The notes under the pieces are model-generated. The model worked only from the letters and a program-made list of their open reading frames with translations, was not told the DNA's origin and ran no database searches. A stretch of DNA of 7,074 bases from Gammaproteobacteria bacterium. GTDB lineage: Bacteria; Pseudomonadota; Gammaproteobacteria; Pseudomonadales; Azotimanducaceae. The DNA lies in contig QIDL01000427.1 of NCBI GenBank assembly GCA_003228415.1, positions 1-7,074 on the forward strand, in the 5' to 3' direction. Both the position numbers and the translations under genes were made by a program. Positions 1 through 5,308 of the stretch are shown one piece after another. Numbering within the stretch: the first letter of the stretch is position 1; every line of letters starts with the position of its first letter.

Positions 1-1
1 C

Positions 2-595
2 AAGGACTTCGATAGCGCGAACGCCGAGGGAGATGCTTCACCCCCCTCTGTCCCGAGCCTGTTCATGCAGGCGCTAACCGGACTGCTCGAGTCGCCGAAA
101 CCGACCATCGCCGCGGTGCGGGGTTTTGCCCTGGGAGGCGGGCAAGCCATCAGTCTGGCTTGCGATTTTCTCGTTGCCGAGCGCACGGCCCGTTTCGGCA
201 ACGTGGAGATGGCGTATGGTTTTCCTGCTGCGATGAATATTGCTTTGCTCTCGAGACATCTGGGCCGTCGCCTCGCGCTTGAAATCGCCATAACCGGAGA
301 GCTATACGGCGCCGAGCGTTACTGGGAGCTGGGATTGGTCAATCGACTGGCGAATCCCGGTGAGCTTGAAGCGGTTACCGATGAGTTCGTGAATCTGCTC
401 AATTCGCGGGAGCCCTGGGCGGTACGGCGCACCAAGCAGACGTTCCGCATGGCCGAGCAGGCTACCGAGCAGGGCGCCATGCATCTTGGCGACGAGCTCA
501 ACCACCTGCTTTTCAACGGACGCTCACGCAGCGTACATAGCGGCAGCGGCGCGGCAAAGGACTCGATCAAAAAGGGTATCAGCGACAGTGCCTAG
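2..595 (+). CDS. Enoyl-CoA hydratase/isomerase family protein (crotonase fold), 5'-truncated by window edge
   Basis: The reading frame is open from base 2 to the TAG at 593-595, so the start lies outside the window; an in-frame ATG at 65 is internal. About 197 C-terminal residues are visible. The order is crotonase-like: a KDF segment from the end of the first CoA-binding loop, then IAAVRGFALGGG (oxyanion-hole loop), ACDFLVAE, FGNVEMAYGFP, and a C-terminal helical region with ELGLVNRL. Family enzymes hydrate or isomerise enoyl-CoA thioesters in fatty-acid or branched-chain acyl-CoA breakdown. Aligned by eye to rat mitochondrial crotonase, the first catalytic Glu (after GGG) is Ala here (codon 146-148), while the second Glu is kept (codon 206-208). 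A one-acid active site argues against a classical hydratase and fits an isomerase or another crotonase-fold reaction. Family is certain; substrate unknown. The downstream neighbour is a separate cysteine-synthesis type gene, so context does not help. Confidence 0.9.
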   Translation, partial: KDFDSANAEGDASPPSVPSLFMQALTGLLESPKPTIAAVRGFALGGGQAISLACDFLVAERTARFGNVEMAYGFPAAMNIALLSRHLGRRLALEIAITGELYGAERYWELGLVNRLANPGELEAVTDEFVNLLNSREPWAVRRTKQTFRMAEQATEQGAMHLGDELNHLLFNGRSRSVHSGSGAAKDSIKKGISDSA

Positions 596-599
596 TCCA

Positions 600-619
600 C
601 GCGTGGGTAAACCCACGCG
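600..619. terminator. Perfect hairpin between crotonase and acyltransferase genes, possible terminator
   Basis: A 9-base arm (CGCGTGGGT, 600-608) and its exact reverse complement (611-619) flank two A's, so the folded stem would be about 8 bp with a TAAA loop. It begins five bases after the crotonase stop codon. There is no T-run after it, so it is not a textbook intrinsic terminator. It could stall or protect the crotonase mRNA end, or be a copy of a dispersed palindromic element. Confidence 0.4.
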
Positions 620-665
620 CGGTTAGCGCCAAAACCATCTGGTGGTAAACTCAGCCCCGGTGACT

Positions 666-673
666 GGGAGAGG
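666..673 (+). promoter_or_regulatory. Ribosome binding site of the acyltransferase gene
   Basis: GGGAGAGG precedes the ATG at 676. Counting from the GGGAG core gives 5 bases to the start. It supports this ATG over later in-frame ones such as Met15. Confidence 0.55.
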
Positions 674-675
674 CG

Positions 676-1758
676 ATGACGGCGGTCAAAAAATACGAGT
701 TCGACGGCGAGTTCAAAATGTTGCGGGGTACGATCGCCTCTCCGAGCTTCGCTTACGAAACCTGGGGAGTCCTGAACGACAGCGCATCCAATGCCGTGCT
801 CATCTTCACCGGTCTCTCTCCTTCGGCACACGTCGCCAGTTGTATAGACGACCCGTCCTCCGGATGGTGGGAGGACATGGTCGGACCGGACAAACCCATC
901 GACACGAAGCGTTACTTCGTGATCTGCGTCAACTCTCTCGGCAGTTGCTTCGGTTCCACGGGCCCCGCCAGCATCGATCCCGAAACAGGCAACCTCTACC
1001 GATTGGGCTTCCCCGTCTTGAGTCTGGAAGATGTTGCCGAAGGTGGTGCTCTGGTGCTGGATCACCTGGGCGTCGATAAACTGTATGCAGTGGTGGGCGC
1101 CTCCATGGGCGGAATGACCGCCCTGGCATTTTCGCTTCTGCATCCAGATCGAAGTAGCAGCCTCGTTTCTATTTCTTCTGCTGCCCGCGCTCTGCCCTTC
1201 TCTATCGCGGTCCGGTCTCTACAGCGCGAGATGATCAGGACCGACCCCGACTGGCTGGGCGGTGAATATCAGCATGACAAAGGCCCGGTGAACGGGATGC
1301 GGCTGGCGCGCAAGCTCGGCATGATCAGCTACCGCTCAGCAACCGAGTGGACCGAGCGCTTTGGCCGCGAGCGCGCCGATGCCGGTAGCGACGGTCCAGG
1401 CCCATTTGGTATCGACTTCGAGGTGGAATCCTACCTCGAGGCACACGCCAAGCGTTTCATCGGCACCTTCGACGCCAACTGTTATCTCTACCTGTCGCGC
1501 GCCATGGATCTCTTCGATATCACCGACCATGGCGGCAGCCTTCACGGCGGGCTGGCCCGTTTGCGACTGGACAGGGTACTGATTATCGGTGTTGAAACCG
1601 ATTTCCTGTTCCCGGTTGAGCAACAACAGGAGCTGGCAACCGGCCTGAAGGAGTATGTGCCAGAAGTGGACTTCCGGAGACTGGATTCCCGACAGGGGCA
1701 CGATTCGTTCCTGGTGGACATGGATCGCTTCAGACCGGCCATCGCCAGTCTTTTCTAA
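676..1758 (+). CDS. Serine O-succinyltransferase (MetX-family alpha/beta-hydrolase acyltransferase)
   Basis: A complete 360-aa protein of the MetX alpha/beta-hydrolase family. The nucleophile elbow GASMGGM places Ser143; Asp309 (in GVETDFLFP) and His342 (in RQGHDSF) complete the triad. SLGSCFGSTGPASIDP (about 87-102) is the conserved active-site stretch of the family. Many segments (GWWEDMVGP, RSLQRE, RKLG-ISYRSA-EW, FDANCYLYLSRAMD, FPVEQQQ) resemble the Xanthomonadaceae serine O-succinyltransferases as I remember them, rather than standard homoserine O-acetyltransferases. That enzyme transfers succinyl from succinyl-CoA to L-serine, giving O-succinylserine for sulfhydrylation to cysteine in the cytosol. 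Homoserine O-acetyl- or O-succinyltransferase (methionine pathway) is the alternative, and databases often label such proteins metX. The ATG follows a purine-rich GGGAGAGG at 666-673, close to the start. The end lies 8 bp from the stop of the convergent DsbA-like gene. Family is very secure; acyl donor and acceptor are inferred. Confidence 0.85.
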   Translation: MTAVKKYEFDGEFKMLRGTIASPSFAYETWGVLNDSASNAVLIFTGLSPSAHVASCIDDPSSGWWEDMVGPDKPIDTKRYFVICVNSLGSCFGSTGPASIDPETGNLYRLGFPVLSLEDVAEGGALVLDHLGVDKLYAVVGASMGGMTALAFSLLHPDRSSSLVSISSAARALPFSIAVRSLQREMIRTDPDWLGGEYQHDKGPVNGMRLARKLGMISYRSATEWTERFGRERADAGSDGPGPFGIDFEVESYLEAHAKRFIGTFDANCYLYLSRAMDLFDITDHGGSLHGGLARLRLDRVLIIGVETDFLFPVEQQQELATGLKEYVPEVDFRRLDSRQGHDSFLVDMDRFRPAIASLF

Positions 1759-1766
1759 CATACTGC

Positions 1767-2384
1767 TCAGGCGCTTGCGAAAGCCTGTCGGATCAGCATG
1801 ACCATCATCTGGGAATCGACGTATCCACCCAACAGCAGCCTTCGCTCGCCTGCTTCCTCGATTAACACGTTCGGCAACGCGTTGGTACCATATCTGCGGG
1901 ATGACTCGAACTGTGCCCGTGTCCTGGAATGAAGCTCCTCATCCTCCAGGGCTTCCAGCAACTCCTCGGGTGCCCATCCAAACTCCTGCGCCACCCGGTC
2001 GAGCTCGGCAGCCGTGCTGATGTTCCTGCCTTCTACAAAAAAGCACTGTTGCAGACGATGTAGAAATCCAAACGGTGCAAGCCCAAGCCGTTGACGGAGT
2101 GCCTCTACCGCCACACAAGCCAGGGTGCTGTTGTAAATGAAGTCATCGGGGAGTTTGTAGCCAAACGGTTGTGCGGTAGTCGCATTCACCTCGTGCCACA
2201 GCTTCATCAAATGCCGTCGCCCGAAATCGCCGATGGGTTGAGTCGCATGGGTGTTCACCCCTCCGAGCAGAAGGTCGAAAGTGACTTCGTCTCTCAGCAG
2301 ATGAGCCGTCTCCTCCACCGCAGCAGACATACCCCAGCACCAGGAGCACATGGGGTCGGTCACCACCAGGACACGATGAGTCAT
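1767..2384 (-). CDS. DsbA-family (FrnE-like) cytosolic thiol oxidoreductase
   Basis: A 205-aa protein with a thioredoxin-type CxxC, DPMCSWCWG, at Cys13 and Cys16, right after the first beta strand. The GTNALPNV segment gives the cis-Pro (Pro171) expected opposite the CxxC in thioredoxin folds. Between them lies the helical insertion of DsbA/2-hydroxychromene isomerase-like proteins (GGVNTH, HEVNATTAQPFG, FFVEGRNIS). This is the arrangement of the predicted protein-disulfide isomerase/FrnE group (COG3531). There is no signal peptide or membrane span, so it should act in the cytosol on disulfides or small-molecule thiols; its substrate is unknown. The ATG at 2384 has only a weak upstream GGAA as ribosome site, but the CxxC sits so near the N terminus that no later start is plausible. 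It converges on the acyltransferase gene with 8 bp between the stops, and follows the acidic-protein gene on the same strand by 74 bp. Confidence 0.85.
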   Translation of the reverse strand: MTHRVLVVTDPMCSWCWGMSAAVEETAHLLRDEVTFDLLLGGVNTHATQPIGDFGRRHLMKLWHEVNATTAQPFGYKLPDDFIYNSTLACVAVEALRQRLGLAPFGFLHRLQQCFFVEGRNISTAAELDRVAQEFGWAPEELLEALEDEELHSRTRAQFESSRRYGTNALPNVLIEEAGERRLLLGGYVDSQMMVMLIRQAFASA

Positions 2385-2412
2385 GGCAGGGTTCCATTAA
2401 TCAAGAAGCAAT

Positions 2413-2433
2413 CATTCAAGGACCATTCAAGGA
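2413..2433. repeat. Short tandem repeat, unit CATTCAAGGA
   Basis: CATTCAAGGA occurs at 2413-2422 and 2424-2433, an 11-base period, in the 74-bp gap between the acidic-protein and DsbA-like genes. The surrounding DNA is AT-rich with several more TCAAT/TTCAA words. It is upstream of the DsbA-like start (2384), so it might lie in that gene's control region, but no convincing promoter was found there. Confidence 0.5.
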
Positions 2434-2458
2434 TTTTTCAATGATCAATCAGGATCGT

Positions 2459-2740
2459 TCAATCTTCGAAATCCAGAAGATCCAGATCTTCGCCCAGACG
2501 CTTGTCTTCCACTCGTTGTTCGATGGCCCGGCGAATGGCAAACGCGCGAGCATTCAGCTCCTTCTGACTCAACGCCTCGTCAGCAACCTTGATCTCGTCA
2601 CGGGTTTCTTCATCGAGTTCGTCGACATCGTCATCCTCGGTGAGATCTTCAATTTCTTCGTCCTCACCGAGCTCCTCGGACTCTTCTTCGTCCAGCTCTT
2701 CGCCAGTTTCATCCTCTAGTTTATCTTCGAGGTCGCTCAT
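2459..2740 (-). CDS. Small highly acidic protein, resembling the PA3496-type family
   Basis: A protein of 93 aa. The first half is almost wholly Glu/Asp (runs such as EELDEEESEELGEDEEIED). The second half looks like an amphipathic helix with basic residues, NARAFAIRRAIEQRVEDKRL, then a short acidic tail ending DLLDFED. The RRAIEQ-E-KRL motif near the C terminus recalls the small Pseudomonas PA3496-like proteins of poorly defined function (a database label links them to envelope integrity); I give that link low to moderate weight. No signal peptide or membrane span is seen. The ATG at 2740 is chosen because GGTGA lies 5 bases upstream; a GTG at 2749 would add three residues and has a weaker AGG. 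A strong promoter lies just upstream. The likely behaviour is a soluble, partly disordered protein that binds a basic partner, which is inference. It precedes the DsbA-like gene on the same strand. Confidence 0.8.
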   Translation of the reverse strand: MSDLEDKLEDETGEELDEEESEELGEDEEIEDLTEDDDVDELDEETRDEIKVADEALSQKELNARAFAIRRAIEQRVEDKRLGEDLDLLDFED

Positions 2741-2793
2741 CGATGTCACCGAGCCTGTGATCGTCCTTCGGAAACCTGCAGTCGATGGCGATG

Positions 2794-2822
2794 TTTTTAG
2801 GCGCGAAGCCTTAATCTGTCAA
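2794..2822 (-). promoter_or_regulatory. Near-consensus sigma70 promoter of the acidic-protein gene
   Basis: On the minus strand, TTGACA (complement of 2817-2822) is a perfect -35. After exactly 17 bases comes TAAAAA (complement of 2794-2799), a 4/6 match to the -10. Transcription would start near 2787, leaving a leader of about 45 bases before the ATG at 2740. The spacer contains a small AGGC/GCCT hairpin (AGGCTTCGCGCCT). This is one of the two best promoters in the window. Confidence 0.65.
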
Positions 2823-2848
2823 GAGGGGAGATCGGATAAATCGGAAGA

Positions 2849-2935
2849 TCAGATAAACAGGGGCAGCAGCAGATAGCCGGTGAACACGATAATCGCGATA
2901 ACGCTGAGTTTGTCTATGGAAGCGATTCTGCTCAT
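2849..2935 (-). CDS. Predicted 28-aa single-span membrane miniprotein
   Basis: A 29-codon reading frame, ATG at 2935 to TGA at 2849. The first nine residues (MSRIASIDK) are polar with two basic and one acidic residue; residues 10-27 (LSVIAIIVFTGYLLLPLF) are an unbroken hydrophobic stretch long enough for one bilayer crossing. A good ribosome site, TAAGG (complement of 2943-2947), lies 7 bases upstream of the ATG. By the positive-inside tendency the N terminus would be cytosolic, though the charge bias is small. It lies 97 bp after the YeiH gene and upstream of the acidic-protein promoter, on the same strand as both. I do not recognise it. It could be a real small membrane protein or a chance hydrophobic frame; the ribosome site and clean topology favour the former. 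Confidence 0.5.
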   Translation of the reverse strand: MSRIASIDKLSVIAIIVFTGYLLLPLFI

Positions 2936-2971
2936 CCGGCTACCTTAGAAGCAGCAGACCGGGCAGTGAAG

Positions 2972-2992
2972 TATCGTTTTACTCTAACGATA
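2972..2992. promoter_or_regulatory. 7-bp inverted repeat between YeiH gene and miniprotein ORF
   Basis: TATCGTT (2972-2978) and its exact complement AACGATA (2986-2992) are separated by 7 bases. It lies after the YeiH stop and before the miniprotein ORF on the minus strand. It has no T-run on the minus strand, so it may be a weak terminator, an operator, or chance. An 8-base palindrome TCGCGCGA (2994-3001) is adjacent. Confidence 0.3.
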
Positions 2993-3032
2993 TTCGCGCG
3001 ATAGAAGTGTTTGGGAGTTCGGGCGATCCGGG

Positions 3033-4028
3033 CTAGTTATAGCGGAGAATCAGAAACAGCGTCAGCGGTGCCACCGTCAGCCACAGCAGTACCCCAAGCC
3101 AGAACGTTCTGCCACGGATCCGTCTGAGGGTAGATCTCGTCAGCTCGCAACCCACTAGAAACAGTGCTAAGACCAGCAGTGCCTTGGACGATTGACTTGC
3201 AACGGATACCAGCAGGTCTGGCAGCGAGACAAACGACGCGACGGCCGTCGAGCCGAGAAAGGCAACAATGAATCCAGGCACTCGGACTTTTGCGCCACCC
3301 TTGGCATCCCCTTTTGCCGTGAGGACACTGGCGATCAGCACGACCGGAATCAGCCACAGCGTTCTGCCAAGCTTGATGGTCGTCGCCACCTCGGCTGCCT
3401 CATCCCCGTATATGGCCGCGGTCGCAACCACGGAACTGGTGTCATGTATCGACAGAGCCGTCCAGAGGCCGAACTCCAACTCCGACATTGACAGCCAATG
3501 TCCGATAAGTGGAAAGACAAACAACGCAATCACGTTGAGCAGGAAAACGAGCCCCAGTGTCACTGCCGTCTCGTGAGGTTTGGCACCCAGAACCGGGCTC
3601 AACGTGGCGATGGCGGTGCCGCCGCAAATCGCAGTTCCAGCGCTGAGCAACGCGGACGGGATCCGTTCGGCTTTCAACAGGTAAGCATAGAGCAGGCCCA
3701 TCGCCAGCGTCGTGATAACGAACAGCGCGACACCCCAGGCATAGGTGGCGCTCAGCTGCCAGACAGTTTCCAGATTGAGTTTGAGGCCCAGCAGAACGAT
3801 AGCCGTCTGCAGGCAGTACCTGCCGATCACGCCCGCCTGAGCGATTGGCGTCCGGTTCAGCGTCAGGGCAATGGCACCACCGACCAATAGCGCCACGGCC
3901 GGGTTGCCAAGGACCAGCAACGGCCCGATTGCCAGCAGGCAGACAAAGGCCCCGGCGTTCAGATGCGCGTGAATTCCTCCAGCTTGCATTCTTTGAAGTA
4001 GCGTTCCCGGATCGGCTGTCGGCGCCAT
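3033..4028 (-). CDS. YeiH/UPF0324-family putative sulfate exporter, integral membrane protein
   Basis: A 331-aa polytopic membrane protein with about ten hydrophobic segments, the usual size for the family (PF03601, TC 2.A.98). Both family signatures are present: GTAICGGTAIA (131-141) and WTALSIHDTSSVVATA (189-204), followed by KLGRTLWLIP (219-228). These sit in or next to membrane segments and probably form the transport path. The family is named for a proposed sulfate-export role of a relative in taurine breakdown; substrates of most members are unproven. ATG 4028 is the only usable start: the frame is closed upstream by a TAA with no other start codon between, though no clear ribosome site is seen. 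A TAAAAT -10-like box (complement of 4047-4052) lies just upstream. The gene is divergent from a DecR-like Lrp regulator with 164 bp between them, so that regulator is the obvious candidate to control it. Confidence 0.9.
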   Translation of the reverse strand: MAPTADPGTLLQRMQAGGIHAHLNAGAFVCLLAIGPLLVLGNPAVALLVGGAIALTLNRTPIAQAGVIGRYCLQTAIVLLGLKLNLETVWQLSATYAWGVALFVITTLAMGLLYAYLLKAERIPSALLSAGTAICGGTAIATLSPVLGAKPHETAVTLGLVFLLNVIALFVFPLIGHWLSMSELEFGLWTALSIHDTSSVVATAAIYGDEAAEVATTIKLGRTLWLIPVVLIASVLTAKGDAKGGAKVRVPGFIVAFLGSTAVASFVSLPDLLVSVASQSSKALLVLALFLVGCELTRSTLRRIRGRTFWLGVLLWLTVAPLTLFLILRYN

Positions 4029-4054
4029 GCCGCAACAGCACTGAGCATTTTACA

Positions 4055-4090
4055 CTTCTTGTCTGGCAATCCACCCGCCGGAACAAGAAG
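4055..4090. promoter_or_regulatory. Inverted repeat CTTCTTGT-N20-ACAAGAAG, candidate regulator site
   Basis: Perfect 8-base arms at 4055-4062 and 4083-4090, with centres 28 bases apart, in the intergenic region shared by the YeiH and Lrp-type genes. The near arm lies directly upstream of the YeiH -10-like box, so a bound regulator would overlap the place where -35 contacts would be; no good -35 hexamer exists there. Lrp-family proteins often bind several helically phased sites, so this may be an activator or repressor site. Inference from position. Confidence 0.45.
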
Positions 4091-4131
4091 CAACATCCTC
4101 CATACTTTATTGCAGATCCACCCGGATTTTT

Positions 4132-4147
4132 CACCAATCACTTGGTG
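4132..4147. promoter_or_regulatory. Palindrome CACCAA-TCAC-TTGGTG, candidate autoregulatory operator
   Basis: Perfect 6-base arms around a 4-base centre (16 bases in all), located 45 bases upstream of the Lrp-type ATG. Size and symmetry are typical of sites for dimeric helix-turn-helix regulators. The position suits autoregulation of the Lrp-type gene, a common habit of that family. Confidence 0.45.
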
Positions 4148-4192
4148 TTTATGACATTATCGTCGAAATAAATCTCAAGGTTCAGCCAATTC

Positions 4193-4654
4193 ATGGAAGA
4201 TTTTGACCGTCTGGATCGAAGGATTCTGAATCTGCTGCAGGACGATGCCGGCTTGTCGAATGCCGAAGTCGCCGATCGGGTCGGTTTGTCCCCGAATGCC
4301 TGCTGGCGACGCATACGGCGTCTCGAAGAACAGGGCGTTATCCGCAAACGCGTGGCCCTGTTGAGTCAGGAAAAACTGAAACTGGACGTCACCGTATTTG
4401 TCGGGGTCAAGACCAACGAACATAACGACAAATGGCTGCAGGAGTTCGCCAACGGAATCAAGAACATTCCGGAAGTGGTGGAGTTTTATCGTATGAGCGG
4501 CGATGTGGATTACATGCTGAAAATAGTGGTCAAGGACATCGCCGACTACGACCGTATCTATCGGAAGCTGATCTCAGTCGCGCCGCTGAGCGATGTGTCA
4601 TCGTCTTTTGCCATGGAGCGGATCAAATCGTCCACGGCGCTTCCCTTGTCCTGA
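4193..4654 (+). CDS. Lrp/AsnC-family transcriptional regulator, DecR (YbaO)-like
   Basis: A 153-aa protein with the two-domain Lrp plan: an N-terminal winged helix-turn-helix (about 5-60; helices LSNAEVADRV and SPNACWRRIRRLEEQG) and a C-terminal RAM ligand-binding domain (about 65-142) with GDVDYMLKIVVKD. By recall it is strikingly close to E. coli DecR/YbaO: the CW-R--RLE recognition helix, the KVALL-like strand, EVxxFYRMSGDVDY, and the tail SDVSSSFAMERIKSSTALP. DecR activates cysteine-detoxification genes in response to L-cysteine; here the ligand is inferred by similarity only. The ATG at 4193 gives the standard N terminus (DRLDRRIL), though the nearest AAGG lies 12 bases upstream and is weak. 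It is divergent from the YeiH gene with two inverted repeats between, and ends in TGA-TAA within a tandem duplication, 21 bp from the convergent mauD stop. Confidence 0.92.
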   Translation: MEDFDRLDRRILNLLQDDAGLSNAEVADRVGLSPNACWRRIRRLEEQGVIRKRVALLSQEKLKLDVTVFVGVKTNEHNDKWLQEFANGIKNIPEVVEFYRMSGDVDYMLKIVVKDIADYDRIYRKLISVAPLSDVSSSFAMERIKSSTALPLS

Positions 4655-4674
4655 TAAAGAGTCTGATAAAGAGT
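4651..4674. repeat. Perfect 12-base tandem duplication over the Lrp-type stop codon
   Basis: CTGATAAAGAGT occurs at 4651-4662 and again, with no gap, at 4663-4674. The first copy contains the TGA stop of the Lrp-type gene followed by an in-frame TAA. The duplication fills almost the whole gap between the convergent Lrp-type and mauD genes. It looks like a recent slippage event; no function is evident. Confidence 0.8.
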
Positions 4675-4675
4675 C

Positions 4676-5308
4676 CTAACCCGACGGCGCATCGGCATCG
4701 TAAAAAAGTTCGTTTTTAGTCATGAATTCCTGAATCGAAGAGACGCCTCGTTCCTTCGCCTCGAACAGACTCTCGAGATGTTCGCGAGAGTTGACGATAC
4801 CCATGCCCGCCACCTTACCGTGTTCATCAACCAGTACCGCATAGGGCAGTTTGCTGATCCCATAGGCACGTCCCAACGATTCGGACAGCACATAGTCCAA
4901 TCGTGCCAGATCGGCGGACTCTGAAAATCGCAGATGCTCTTCCCGTGAGCCGCCATCACTCGCCAGCACCACATCGAGCCAGGGCTCGGCCCGGACGAGC
5001 GTTGCCAGAACCGGCGTCAGCGATCGGCTGATCGGACAGTCCGGAGCCACGAACAGCAGTAACAGGCTGCGATTCTGCCCACCGGCACCTCCGGTCCGCA
5101 AGAGCTGCAAGCGTTTGCCTCTCAGCGTTGTCAACTGAAGTTCAGGGGCATCCTGGCCCAGTGTCAGCACCGCGTTGACCGACAACGCACCTGCCGGGGC
5201 CACTTGCGCGTAGAGCCAGGAAACCTGTCGCGATAGAATGGCGATCAGCATCACCAACCCGGCCATGAGCAGCCACAACGCAACATGCGCGATCAACAGG
5301 CTATCCAC
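4676..5308 (-). CDS. mauD: MauD-like thioredoxin-fold membrane-anchored protein lacking the second CxxC cysteine
   Basis: A 210-aa protein: an N-terminal hydrophobic anchor (about 5-26), then a thioredoxin/AhpC-like domain facing the periplasm. APELQLTTLRGKRLQL (54-69), LLLLFVAPDCPISRSLTP (82-99) and KLPYAVLVDEHGKVAGMG (153-170, cis-Pro155) follow the MauD order, and length fits the family. MauD proteins normally carry CPxC; here Cys91 is followed by Pro-Ile-Ser94, so the resolving cysteine is missing and no other Cys is present. It therefore cannot form the usual redox disulfide alone and may act through mixed disulfides, a partner such as MauE, or peroxiredoxin-like chemistry. In methylamine dehydrogenase loci MauD helps form the disulfides of the small subunit. 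The GTG start at 5308 is preceded by AGGCAGG about 8 bases away and overlaps the mauE end by 8 bases, implying translational coupling. No mauA-like gene follows: the next gene is convergent. Confidence 0.8.
   Translation of the reverse strand: MDSLLIAHVALWLLMAGLVMLIAILSRQVSWLYAQVAPAGALSVNAVLTLGQDAPELQLTTLRGKRLQLLRTGGAGGQNRSLLLLFVAPDCPISRSLTPVLATLVRAEPWLDVVLASDGGSREEHLRFSESADLARLDYVLSESLGRAYGISKLPYAVLVDEHGKVAGMGIVNSREHLESLFEAKERGVSSIQEFMTKNELFYDADAPSG

Noticed and set aside
592..1143. A 183-codon open frame on the minus strand inside the acyltransferase gene
   Set aside because: Antisense to a gene with an intact catalytic triad and no recognisable protein features of its own.
2091..2444. A 117-codon plus-strand frame opposite the DsbA-like gene
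   Set aside because: Antisense to a gene with CxxC and cis-Pro; no support of its own.
2794..2813. AGGC/GCCT hairpin next to a T-run as an intrinsic terminator
   Set aside because: The stem is only four base pairs, and it falls inside the spacer of a well-matched promoter, which explains the AT-rich flank better.
2589..2876. Serine-rich plus-strand frame
   Set aside because: The Ser repeats are simply the complement of Glu/Asp codons in the acidic-protein gene.
3442..4137. A 231-codon open frame on the minus strand overlapping the YeiH gene in another frame
   Set aside because: Arg/Cys/Gly-rich shadow translation; the YeiH frame carries both family signatures and continuous membrane segments.
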